From assembly GCA_002104985.1 (NCBI GenBank), contig MCGO01000321.1, forward strand, positions 1-33,773: a DNA stretch of 33,773 bases, written 5' to 3'. The notes below the pieces were generated by a model. That model was not told the origin of the DNA. It searched no databases and saw only the letters and a program-made list of their open reading frames with translations. The position numbers were made by a program, and so were the translations under genes. Origin of the DNA: Rhizoclosmatium globosum. Its lineage: Eukaryota; Chytridiomycota; Chytridiomycetes; Chytridiales; Chytriomycetaceae. Below are positions 1-9,544 of this stretch, piece by piece. Positions within the stretch are counted from its first letter, which is position 1. Every line of letters begins with the position of its first letter.

Positions 1-1
1 C

Positions 2-418
2 GACAAGTTGGCAAGATTTATCAATTTTGATGAACAAGAAGTGGCTTCCTTTTTTCAGTCCCCACCAAATAGATCAACAAGACTGGGACGTTATTCAAAG
101 TACTTCGGATTACTCCTGGAACAACTACGTTCTTTTCAATCTATCATTATTTATGGTAGCAGAAATGAGGCCAATTCAGCCAAGGAGACATTGAAGAATA
201 AGCTTGTTGCTGAAGCAAGGAAAAGATTTGAGGTGTTGCCATGTGGTGACCTTGATCCCAATCATGCAGTTTGGGCATGTTCTAATCTTAATTTGCCTGG
301 TGAAAGAAGAATGCAATTCCTGCGAATGTATCATATTGATGGAAGAGGAATACCATATAATGCCAAAACTAATGGTTTAATTTATCTTCCGTCCGCAAAA
401 CAGAATGTAGTTGTATAG
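2..418 (+). CDS. 3' end of unknown ORF, cut by window edge
   Basis: The frame is open to the left edge and its first possible initiator is a TTG, so this is the C-terminal part of a gene that starts outside the window. About 139 residues are visible: basic, with Arg/Lys-rich stretches and a motif GERRMQFLRMYHIDGRG near the end. I do not recognise the family. It sits directly before a minisatellite and SINE-like repeats, so it may belong to a mobile element, but no transposase or reverse transcriptase motif is visible. The stop at 416-418 is followed by AT-rich sequence without a clear gene. Confidence 0.45.
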   Translation, partial: DKLARFINFDEQEVASFFQSPPNRSTRLGRYSKYFGLLLEQLRSFQSIIIYGSRNEANSAKETLKNKLVAEARKRFEVLPCGDLDPNHAVWACSNLNLPGERRMQFLRMYHIDGRGIPYNAKTNGLIYLPSAKQNVVV

Positions 419-567
419 TTTATTTGTGTTTGCTTTAATTTGTATTGGTGTTTTAGTTTCAGAATAGAATACACTTTTGATAACCTTTCCTCATGTTGCA
501 GAAAAATTCAAAACAATATTGCAGAACTTTTTTGCAGACTGCAATCAGAATCAGAGGACAGTGACCT

Positions 568-980
568 GGAGGACGCTGTTGGAGGACGGTAACACAGGAC
601 GCTGTTGGAGGACGCTGTAGGAGGACGGTAACACAGGACGCTGTTGGAGGACGGTAACCTGGAGGACGCTGTTGGAGGACGGTAACACAGGACGCTGTTG
701 GAGGACGCTGTTAGAGGACGGTAACACAGGACGCTGTTGGAGGACGGTAACACAGGACGCTGTTGGAGGACGGTAACCTGGAGGACGCTGTTGGAGGACG
801 CTGTTGGAGGACGCTGTTGGAGGACGGTAACACAGGACGCTGTTGGAGGACGGTAACCTGGAGGACGCTGTTGGAGGACGCTGTTGGAGGACGCTGTAGG
901 AGGACGGTAACACAGGACGCTGTTGGAGGACGGTAACACAGGACGCTGTTGGAGGACGCTGTTGGAGGACGGTAACACAG
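568..980. repeat. minisatellite built from three GGAGGACG-type words
   Basis: About 413 bp made only of GGAGGACGCTGTT (13 bp), GGAGGACGGTAACACA followed by GGACGCTGTT (26 bp together, exactly twice 13), and GGAGGACGGTAACCT (15 bp), in irregular order. A degenerate unit lies at 553-567. The long minus-strand ORFs here only reflect the period. The reverse complement reads CAGCGTCCTGTGTTAC, which closely resembles the 31-bp unit of the array at 1586-1790, so the two arrays are relatives in opposite orientation. Confidence 0.95.
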
Positions 981-1010
981 GAGGGAGGAAAGACTTTTTT
1001 AATCACCAAA

Positions 1011-1315
1011 ATGATCACTGAAATTGATAGAGACACATTGATGGATGGCTATCAGGCTGCCCTGCGTTTCATTAAGCATCTGGAGGCCATTGTGAAGGAG
1101 CAATCAGAGCAGATTCATGACCTTAATGAGGAAATAGGCACAGTGAATCATGGCAACTCTTAGCTGGAGCAAAATTGAAGCAAGTCACTGCCTCATTGGA
1201 TCAACTCAGGCAAATGCAAGTTCTGCAGGGAACAATTGAAGATGCTTCTCAAAGTGGATCAAAGAGAAGGCACTCAAGTACAAAAGCCAAAATTGAGTAT
1301 ACAGTTCAACAGTGA
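1011..1315 (+). pseudogene. small coiled-coil ORF with a frame break
   Basis: An ATG at 1011 opens 50 codons with heptad-like spacing (ALRFIKHLEAIVKEQSEQIH). They end at TAG 1161-1163. The adjacent frame, entered around 1157-1160, continues with 51 further codons of the same character (LKQVTASLDQLRQMQVLQG, then a basic Ser/Arg/Lys tail) to TGA 1313-1315. Read together this gives about 100 residues of helix followed by a basic tail. The break could be a lesion, a sequencing indel or an unseen splice. The function is not recognised. It lies between the minisatellite and the first SINE-like element and could be an element-encoded protein. Confidence 0.4.
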
Positions 1316-1499
1316 AGTAATGTTGCTGAAAGTGGGCATATTCAATGGCATATTAAATAAACATACTGATATTCTCTGAATTTACTCTCTGAATTAACCA
1401 CCATACATAGAGTGTGACTGAAATATCATCCTGTTAATGTGTCACCTCCTGTGCCTATGTGCCATCACATGTAGATTTCCATCCCTCATATTAAACATT

Positions 1500-1837
1500 T
1501 TTGGCTTAGTTGGTATGTAACACTGCTTCCGCTCGCGAGGTGGTGGGATCAAACCCACTAGAGGGTAGCGTCCCCTGCACACAACGTTAGCGTCCTGTGG
1601 GTTACGGTCCTGCAAGGTCAGCGTCCTGTAGGTTACGGTCCTGCAAGGTCAGCGTCCTGTAGGTTACGGTCCTGCAAGGTCAGCGTCCTGTAGGTTACGG
1701 TCCTGCAAGGTCAGCGTCCTGTAGGTTACGGTCCTGCAAGGTCAGCGTCCTGTAGGTTACGGTCCTGCAAGGTCAGCGTCCTGCAGGATGAAGGTGACTC
1801 ATCCTAATCACCCTAATCCAACAGTATAGAACCCTAA
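1500..1837 (+). mobile_element. SINE-like element 1: tRNA-like head, minisatellite body, conserved tail
   Basis: The head has an A box TGGCTTAGTTGG at 1502-1513, matching the Pol III consensus TRGCNNARYNGG, and a B box GGATCAAACCC at 1546-1556 with correct spacing. The body (1586-1790) is a tandem array. The tail (1793-1837) is nearly identical (43 of 45 positions) to that of element 2 at 2851-2895 and ends in ACCCTAACCC. Internal Pol III boxes plus a family-specific 3' end are typical of tRNA-derived SINEs. I saw no target-site duplication, and no homopolymer tail. Confidence 0.65.
1586..1790 (+). repeat. 31-bp tandem repeat inside SINE-like element 1
   Basis: Six full 31-bp units begin at 1586, 1617, 1648, 1679, 1710 and 1741, and a partial seventh begins at 1772. 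Each unit starts with GTCAGCGTCCTGTAGG (the first with GTTAGCG) and ends with GGTCCTGCAAG. Units 2-6 are identical, which implies recent homogenisation. Confidence 0.95.
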
Positions 1838-2041
1838 CCCACCAGCAAAGTCCACTTTAATTAGCTAACATAATGTTTATTGTTCAGTTTTTTTAATATT
1901 GACAGAGAATAATAAATAAAATGATTGAGTTATTTGAAGATAATACCCTGGTAAGAGCAGTACCATGACAAGGCCTGCACTTAGTACAAGGCCTAAATGT
2001 CATAATATGAGTGGTTTATTAATCTTGGTAAACTACATAAT
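1838..2041. other. AT-rich spacer between repeat elements
   Basis: No gene was seen. AT-rich sequence contains AATAAATAAA at about 1910-1919 and small repeats of AAGGCCT around 1970-1993. It leads directly into the second minisatellite. Confidence 0.5.
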
Positions 2042-2440
2042 ATGGGCGGCGCCATGAAGGGGGTGATGCCATGAAGTTAACACAGGCGGCGCCATGAAGG
2101 GGTTGACGCCATGAAGGGGTGACGCCATAAAGGGGTGACGCCATGAAGGGTTGACGCCATGAAGGGTTGACGCCATGAAGGGTTGACACCATGAAGGGTT
2201 GACGCCATGAAGGGGGTGATGCCATGATGTGGGCAACGCCTCGACACAGGCGGCGCCATGAAGGGGGTGACGCCATGAAAGGGGTGACGCCATGAAAGGG
2301 GTGACGCCATGAAGGGGGTGACGCCATGAAGGGGGTGACGCCTTGAAATCAGCAATGCCATGATGCCATAATATGGGCAACACCTTGACACAGCCAGTGC
2401 CATGATGTGGACAACGAGGTGTGGACAATGGCATGAAGTG
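2042..2440. repeat. 16-18 bp minisatellite, TGACGCCATGAAGGGG type
   Basis: About 20 units of TGACGCCATGAAGGG(G/GG) with variants GATGCC and GGCGCC. A higher-order segment (CAACGCC, TGACACAGGCGGCGCC) interrupts the array near 2080, 2240 and 2370, so it contains blocks of blocks. The flanks degrade gradually up to 2440. The same words GGCGCC, GATGCC and CATGAAGG occur, partly inverted, in the body of SINE-like element 2 (2740-2850). Frames through the array are artefacts. Confidence 0.93.
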
Positions 2441-2629
2441 TGTGAGATGGCTTTGGATGATGCCTTGATATAAATGATGCCATCATTTCCATGAAGTTTA
2501 ATAGAATTACAACAGCAGTGGTAGTACTATGGTCAATTCATTCAACTTCTTGTATATTTGGATTCTTTCTTCTGGTGCACTGTTGTTGCTCAATGCAGTA
2601 CCATCAAGATACTTTTTTGTCTGTGTGTA

Positions 2630-2895
2630 GGCCATTTAGTTTAGGTGGTTAGTCCTGTGGTTACAAACCGTGTTGCAGTCATAGGTTCAATTCCTACTGC
2701 AGGTGTAAATTTTGAAATGTAGTTGGCATCATGCCCTCAAAAGAGGCAGCACCGTCCTCAGGGCGCCCCTTGAAGGATAATGCCATTAAGGCAGCGCCAA
2801 TTAGGTGATGCCTGAAGTGCGGCGCCTTCATGGCAGCGCCCAGGATACTGGGTGACTCATCCTAACCATCCTAATCCAACAGTATAGAACCCTAA
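2630..2895 (+). mobile_element. SINE-like element 2 with tRNA-like head and the shared tail
   Basis: A-box-like TAGTTTAGGTGG lies at 2637-2648 (two mismatches to consensus) and a perfect B box GGTTCAATTCC at 2684-2694, flanked by a complementary TAGG/CCTA stem as in a T arm. The body carries inverted GGCGCC/GCAGCGCC words. The tail at 2851-2895 is 45 nt and differs from element 1 at only two positions. It is the same architecture as element 1 with a different internal repeat. Confidence 0.62.
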
Positions 2896-3364
2896 AATCT
2901 GTGTCTGCGTCTGCAAGACATAACCCAAATTAAAACCTGGCCCCAACAAACACTTAAGAGTATTCTTTGAGGTTGAAATAAGAGTTATATTGGTTGTTTT
3001 GACCATTTATGAAGGTATGGTCCAGTTGACCATCTTAACCCATCCCAACACTAAGGGTATAAACCCTAATCCTAATCCCTAAATTTACAACCCCCAAACA
3101 TCTCTACAGTACACTTGGATCAAAGATTGTGACACTCTCTATCTCTGCTCAAAAATGCGCGGGGATGCAACTGCTCTTGATCAAACTATACCTCATTACT
3201 TGATCCATTATAACTGTGATGTCCTGATCTCTGACTGTCTCTACTTAATCCAACAGTATAGAACCCTAACTCTTTTTCATGTTTTTTGCTGCAAATTTAT
3301 TGATGAACACTAAAATAATAACCAAGTAATTCACTTTATCTTTGGAAAGAAGGGAGGAACATTG
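2896..3364. other. repeat-flanking region with no gene
   Basis: No ORF of note. The stretch contains the telomere-like CCTAAT words and the third tail copy, and then the AT-rich 3' flank of the NACHT-ankyrin gene, whose stop is at 3365-3367 on the minus strand. Confidence 0.5.
3245..3269 (+). repeat. third copy of the SINE-like 3' tail
   Basis: Contains AATCCAACAGTATAGAACCC and then TAA, identical to the ends of the tails at 1793-1837 and 2851-2895. No convincing tRNA-like head was found in the 150 bp upstream, so this is a truncated or diverged element. Upstream, 3058-3085 holds telomere-like CCCTAATCCTAATCCCTAA. Confidence 0.7.
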
Positions 3365-6300
3365 TCAAAAGAAACCCAACAGGCTTCGAATAGTCTGAAA
3401 CAAGGTTGGTTCCAAAGCCCCACGTTTCCGCATCAACTCCGCAGTTTCTTTGTGTTCATTCTGAACAGCAAGTGCCAGTGGTGTCATCCCTTTGTTGTCT
3501 TTGCATTCAATACTTGCTCCACAGTCAAGTAGCAGCTCCACAGTTTCTGTGTGTCCATTGAGTGCAGCACGGGACAAGAAAGTGCACCCATTCTTGTCTT
3601 TCAATTCTATGTTGGTCCCGCATTTCTGTAACAGTTGGACAGTTTCCTTGTGTCCTTTAGATGCAGCGAGTGTCAAAGGTGTCTCCCCATTCTTGTTTTG
3701 CAAATCAATCTTTGCACCTCGTTCAAACAGGAATTCCACTATGTCATTTTGTCCTCTGCATGCAGCAAGTGCAAATGATGTTTCTCCGTTAATGTCTTGA
3801 GACTCAATATTTGCGCCTTGGTCCAGCAGGAATTCCACAGTTTCCTTGTGTCCTTGCATTGCAGCAATTGCCAAAGGTGTCTGACTGTCATCAGTTTGTG
3901 AGGCAATGTTTGCCTTATGATCAAGGAGGAGTTCTACAGTTTCTCTGTGTCCTTGCATGGCTGCATATGTCAAAGGTGTATGCCCGTTCTTGCATTTTGC
4001 CTCAATATTTGCACCAAGTTCAAGCAAGAATTTTACAGTTTCTTTGTGTCCCCTGAATGTAGCAATGACCAAAGGAGTATACCCATTGTTGAGTTGAGCC
4101 TCAATATTTGCGCCTTGGTGTAGCAAGGTTTCCACAGTTTCCATGTGTCCATTGAATGCAGCAAGTGCCAAAGGAGTGAACCCTTCCCTGTTTTGCACTT
4201 CAATATTTGAGCCGCAGTAAAGCAGGAGTTCTACAATATATTTGTGTCCATTTGATGCAGCAAGAGTTAACGGTGTATTCCCTTCTTTGTTCTGCAACTT
4301 AATATTTGCGCCACAGTAAAGCAGGAGTTCTACAGTTTCTCTGTGTCCATTTGATGCAGCAAGTGTTAACGGTGTATTCCCTTTTTTGTTTTGCGACTCA
4401 ATGTTTGCGCCGCGGTAAAGTAGGAGTTCTACAGTTTCTCTGTGTCCTTGCATGGCAGCAATTGCCAAAGGTGTAGACCCGTCCTTGTTTTGGGACTCAA
4501 TATTTGCATCACAGTCAAGCAGGAGTTCTACAGTATCTTTGTGTCCATTTGCAGCAAGTGTTAATGGTGTATCACCAGTATTGTCTTGTGACTCAAGCTT
4601 TGCGCCATGGTAAAGGAGGAGTTCTACAGTTTCTCTGTGTCCTTGCATGGCAGCAATTGCCATAGGTGTAGACCCGTCCTTGTTTTGGGACTCAATCTTT
4701 GCGCCGTGGTAAAGGAGGAGTTCTACAGTTTCTCTGTGTCCTTGCATGGCAGCAATTGCCAAAGGTGTAGACCCGTCCTTGTTTTGGGACTCAATATTTG
4801 CACCACAGTCAAGCAGGAGTTTTACAGTATCTTTGTGTCCGTTCAGTGCAGCAAATACCAAAGGTGTATTCCCTTTTTTGTTTTGTGACTCAAGCTGTGC
4901 ACCACGGTCAAGTAAGAATTTCACAGTTTCATATTTTCCTTGATATGCAGCAGTGGCCAAAGGTGTATCTTCGTTTTTGTTTGGACACTCAATCTGTGCA
5001 CCACGGTCAAGCAAGAACTCCACACTTTGCTTGTTTCCCTTTTCTGCAGCAAGGAAAAATGGAGTTTCCCCATGTGAATTGGGGAGAGACATACAAGCTT
5101 CAAAACTTGACAGCTTGGATACATACCCAAGCATTTTGGAATCATAATACATTGCAAAATAATGGAAACCAGTATTTAAATTCAATGGATTTGGTTCTAG
5201 CATTGCTGATTCTGTGTACAGTTCATTGAATAATTCAAAGTTTCTGTGATATATTGCTTTTTGGAGAGGTGTCTATTTGATTTTTTAGTGTTTCATTTCT
5301 GGCTTACACAAAGGGTTATGTACCATATACATCACAGCAATTTTTTCCAATTCTTCTTGTTTTTTGACAAAAAGTGATTGAAACAACTTACGAATGGTTC
5401 CTGAACTGTATTCAAATGGTGTACACCCAAAACTATCTGTTGAACGTGTGTCTGCATTCTGTTCAACAAGTACTTTAACTGTTTCAAGGTGATTGAATAA
5501 TACAGCAATATGGAGAGGTTTTCGACCCATTTCTCCCATCTTTGGATTCTCAAGTGGGGTGTATCCTGTACAGTCCACGTTTACCCCTGATTCCAAGAGA
5601 CAGTCACACACTGCGGCAAGCCCAAGTTTGGCAGATTCATACAGAACAGGGGAATTGAAAAAGTTAGAATCCACGAGATCCTCAATAGAAGCACCAAGCT
5701 CCACTAATTCCATGAAAAGAGACTCATTTCGAACTTTGATGCATGCTGCCAGGAGCAAATCGCCAAATTCGACTAAAAAACTGTTCAACTTCAGGGAAAT
5801 GAGTTGAAGTATCCAGCATGTCTGTCCAGTTTTCAATAAAGTACAGAGTTGCGTCTGACTTAAGGCCAAAATTGAACTTGTTGGTTCCACTTGCAAATGA
5901 TTTCACAGCCTTAGAGTAGTCCAAATAATGCAAAGATCCCAACAGTTCTCCAATTATGTCCATAAATTTTACAGCCAATAAGTCATGCTGCAAAGGTACT
6001 CTTTTCACAAAAAACTCAACAGTTGTTCTGTGTTTGAACTGCACAGTGTCGGAATCACTGTTGGGAACTCCTTTAAGTAATGGCACAATGTGCATTATTG
6101 TTGTTTGCAGCAGGTCTGCGTCCATGTCCATCAATGTTAAGAGTCCATTCAGTTTGAGGGGGCGCTTCATTGAGAGCATGATTCCAACCAGCTTGCGCGC
6201 TGTCGCATTGCCTGCAACTTTGGACCAAACAACATCATATAAGCTGTCACTCGTGAGTTTCTTTTCCATTAACAAGTTCCACTCTGTTTCAAAGATTTTG

Positions 6301-8269
6301 TACTGGGAATAGTCAGTTCCAAGAATATCCAGTGCAATTGATGCATTTAAAAAGATTCCTTCGGACGCACCCACCATGTCTTTGGTGTGGTCTGTTACTT
6401 GGAACTTTGACAGAACTGTCACCAAAGCCAACCTCCCTTGAACATAAGCTGTCAAGTCGTCAAGGTTTCCTTGGAACATGGGGTCAAAAGAATGTTCCTC
6501 AGCATTTGACAATTTTACAGGGTCCCTGCTGGTCACAAAGAAGCGAAATTGGCGCATGCCATGGCTATCAAGAATTGTCAAAAATTCTTTGAGACTATTG
6601 GGTTCACATTCGTCTAGTGCGTCAATCACAACAACCACGTTTTTCTTCTTGCCTTTCAAAGGCATCACAAGCAAGTCATGTATCAGACCTTCAAGCTTCT
6701 GAGGTTTCTTTTTTGGCTCTTTTGACCACATCTCGCATTTCTTGAAAATGGCTTTCGTGATTCCGAAATCTGCATCTGTATTGTACTTTTCTGCAACAGA
6801 ATAAGCAAGCGTCTCAATACAGGTCTTGGGGTCATTGCGGTCCTTGTGATTGAACGCGAAAAACACAGCATCATGTTTCATTGTTTCCTCTTGATTTTCC
6901 TTTTCGACATTTTCAAACAAGTCAAATGCTGTTTCGGCCATTCGACTTTTCCCACATCCAGCCGGACCAGCTACAAATTCAGTCAGTAAATGTGTGTAAA
7001 TAAACAAGCACATTGGACTCACAAAACCAGAAGACTTGACCTTGACCCTTCAACCACTTTTCCGCTAAATCGACAAACCAAGTTCGGCCTGTCACCTTTT
7101 TCTTTTCGAATGAAACAAAGTCGACCGGTTTCAACAGGTTCTTCAGCAAGTCCCTGAAAAACTCCAAGTTAGTGCGACTTCATCGTAAAAATGCTCACAG
7201 TTGTTCCAGCGTGTAGTTAGTGGCTTGTCGCGCAGCCTGTTGAGCAGCGAAAGAACTAACAGCATTGAATGTGGCAGCTCCTTGGGCTTGAGACAAATCA
7301 GTTTTGGCTTCTCTCAACCTGGACAATATAGAGTCCAGCTTTGCCGACGTGTTGCTAAGGAAGGATGGATTCCCTACAAAACTGTTCAAGGCTTGTTGAA
7401 AACACTAAACACAAAAACACAAACATTGTAAATTTGGTTTCATCTGAAAGATCCCCTGTTTCTTTTTGTCAGGTTTGGGACGTTGATAACAGTCTAAAGC
7501 CACTGCAATAAGGTCATTCAGGCACTTGATATACGTTTCCAACGCGTCCTTGAGAAGTTTCTGGTTTGCATCGCCAATAGCCACCCGCGAGCCTTCCAGT
7601 GAGGCGTCGGTGAACAGCTTGCCTTTCCGAAACGCTTCAATCAGTTGCAAAAGCTTGTCATCAAATTCTTTCATGGCTTTTGCTGCCTGAACGGTGATCA
7701 GGGGGCCAATCGATTTTGTCGTTCTCACCTTATACACTGCGGCGACAGCAAGCCAAACAAGCTTCAAAATAGGGTGTGTCTGCAAAGTAACGTGAGCGGT
7801 AGAACTGGGAAAACGTGAAGTAGCGAACGTACGTTGGCAATTTCACCTACGATTCCTGCCAATTCTGTCAAGACAGACTTCACATGATCACTCAATGGAT
7901 TATCAGTTTCAAGGAACTTGTTGATTTTTTGCTTGAGCTGAATGTACTGGTCATTGTTTTCTTCGACAGTCTCAATGAGTGTCTTGATTTCATTGAACTT
8001 CGTGTCATTAGCCGCGATGGCATCAATGAGTGTTTTTGATCCCTTTTCGAATTTGTCCAGAACCGTGTTGTCGACCAAGGTTACGACTAAAGTATTCAGT
8101 GGACTCTCATTAACGACAAGGCGATCCAATCAAACCACTCACTCGATCCTTGTCCAACGTGGGTTTTGCTAGTACTAGCACCAGACGCAATAGCCGTTGA
8201 AGGTGGGCTCTCTGTGCTGTAGGGTCAGAGAGGTGGGCAATTGGTGTGGTGGGTCTCACCTCCCAACAT
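3365..8269 (-). CDS. NACHT NTPase with about 20 ankyrin repeats (NLR-like receptor)
   Basis: Predicted cytosolic STAND/NLR-type switch protein. Proposed exons, 5' to 3': 8269-8260, 8211-8143, 8086-7833, 7779 to about 7470, 7404-7199, 7153-7023, 6970-5324 and 5272-3365. All introns but one are 45-56 nt with canonical ends; the junction near 7405-7470 is unresolved. The order is a Ser/Thr-rich start, a helical N-terminal region, a NACHT domain, then ankyrin repeats. The NACHT domain has Walker A GPAGCGKS, created by splicing at 7022/6971, Walker B VVVVIDALDECE and FFVTSRDP. The last exon alone encodes 17 repeats of about 33 residues (TPLAIAAMQGHRETVELLL type). An apparent one-base shift at the run 5775-5780 separates the NACHT part from the first ankyrins. 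The start ATG is tentative, chosen because a tandem acceptor (8217/8212) restores the frame. The N-terminal effector type is not assigned. Confidence 0.8.
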
Positions 8270-9544
8270 TTTCGCTCAACAAATTGGAAATTGAGGGGTC
8301 GAACCTTCAACTTTTCATCGATTAAATAAGGCAGAAAAATGGATAAAAAAGGCGGTGGAAACCTTTAAACCGCAAATAAAACTTCCATAGACCGTTCTAG
8401 AGAGCCTACGTTTGTCTGGGACTACAAATGCAGCCCCGGACACCAGAGTCATTCATACGTCGTTGGCTGGTGGTCATTTTCACGAAGGGTTGGGTATGCT
8501 ACTACCATCTTGGATGGCCAGCAAACTTTAATACTTGACTGAACGAGTCTTACTCAAGAATACCAATGAATCCGGCTTCCGTTTCTTTGTGGACCACGAT
8601 TATACTTTTGACGCCGCTTTGAAGGAAACCGAGTTTCTCGAGCGCGTGCTTGCTGGCATCACGCAGTGGATCTCATGTTGTCTCAAAGGATTCGAGAGTC
8701 GTCTTTATTTCCGCTCGTCTCACCAAAACTCATGCCGTGTTTCCTGAATTGATTGTAGCAGACTCGAATTGCGCAGGAGAGTTCGCGAATATAAATCGCA
8801 AGCATTCTAGTAACCGGCAGTACTTGTTCTTTTCGCGCGCGCTTGTCGGCTTCGCGTCGCTGCCATAGCCATTTTTAAGACCTTAATTAGCATCAGATCG
8901 CCATAGGGGCGACTGACTTTGCCTCTCCGAGCCTGGGGAACTGGTGTCTCGCCAGTAAACCTTGCATTAACAACCTCTTTTACATGTGGCCTGAGAGCAG
9001 GTAGAATTTCGAGTTACGGTTTTTTTCGGAATTCAAGGATTTTCTTGCTGTCTAAGGATTTTCTGTGTCAAGAGCTGTGACTTGTGAACTAGAATTCATG
9101 CTCGATAATACAAGTGAGACACAAGACTCAGCGCAATCACCGTGTTACCAAGGCCAGTGGGTAAAGCGAGGAGTCCGCTTGAGTTTGGTTGGGTGGTCAA
9201 GTATTCCAACGCTTTATTGTGGAATCATTTGGTTTTCACGCAAATTACCTGCAAATGTGAACCGAGGACGCGCTTGCAGCGGCGGAAACGGCGAGGTAGC
9301 GAGCAAGTTTCGTTCTGAGTTACCAAAGCGAGAGATCCCAAACGACCTTGGGATGCGGATCCACTGTATCGTTTCCTCATACACGGCAAATGAGTCCATG
9401 GGTGGATAGTTTGGATGGCTTGATGGCTCAACAGTGAGAAGTCTAGACAATAACCATTTTGAGACAAGATTTTCATTTTAACCAGTGTTAAAAATACAAC
9501 TTTATACTTAATTATACCCAATTCAGACCAAATTATTGATTAAT
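8270..9544. other. long stretch without a firm gene
   Basis: The upstream flank of the NACHT-ankyrin gene. Only short fragments of coding character are visible: one at 8535-8871, listed separately, and weak ORFs at 9065-9409 (+) and 9225-9521 (-) with no recognisable motif. GC content is higher than in the neighbouring spacers, so old coding relics are likely. Confidence 0.4.
8535..8871 (+). pseudogene. unassigned coding relic in two frames
   Basis: One frame (8535 to about 8660) reads GFRFFVDHDYTFDAALKETE and hands over near 8650-8690 to another (SHVVSKDSRVVFISARLT, then HAVFPELIVADSN) that ends at a TAG near 8868. The second part has the alternating beta-strand/helix feel of a real domain, but I cannot name it. 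No intact start or splice model was found. It is probably the remnant of a larger gene. Confidence 0.3.

Noticed and set aside
508..1036. Long minus-strand ORFs rich in SSNSVLQQRP
   Set aside because: They run through the 13/26/15-bp minisatellite and mirror its period; no start context or unique sequence supports translation.
1500..1576. Functional tRNA gene
   Set aside because: A and B boxes are present, but I could not fold an acceptor stem or a normal anticodon arm, and the sequence continues into the repeat body and tail of a SINE-like element.
568..1790. CRISPR array
   Set aside because: Units are contiguous or nearly identical with no unique spacers, and the window is eukaryotic with introns.
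2019..2434. Three overlapping minus-strand ORFs with PSWRHPFHGV-type repeats
   Set aside because: All lie inside the 16-18 bp array and are open in several frames only because the unit lacks stop codons.
3058..3085. Telomere or chromosome end
   Set aside because: CCCTAAT words are few and degenerate, lie inside ordinary sequence, and genes continue on the right side for 30 kb.
3492..5229. Plus-strand ORFs opposite the ankyrin exon
   Set aside because: They recur every 99 bp as antisense shadows of the ankyrin repeat.
5775..5780. Programmed ribosomal frameshift in the NACHT-ankyrin gene
   Set aside because: The required shift is +1 over a T run, without a recognised slippery site or downstream structure; similar one-base breaks elsewhere in the window make an indel more likely.
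9065..9521. ORFs of 114 (+) and 98 (-) codons
   Set aside because: They overlap each other on opposite strands, have no motif, no splice partner and no biased composition.
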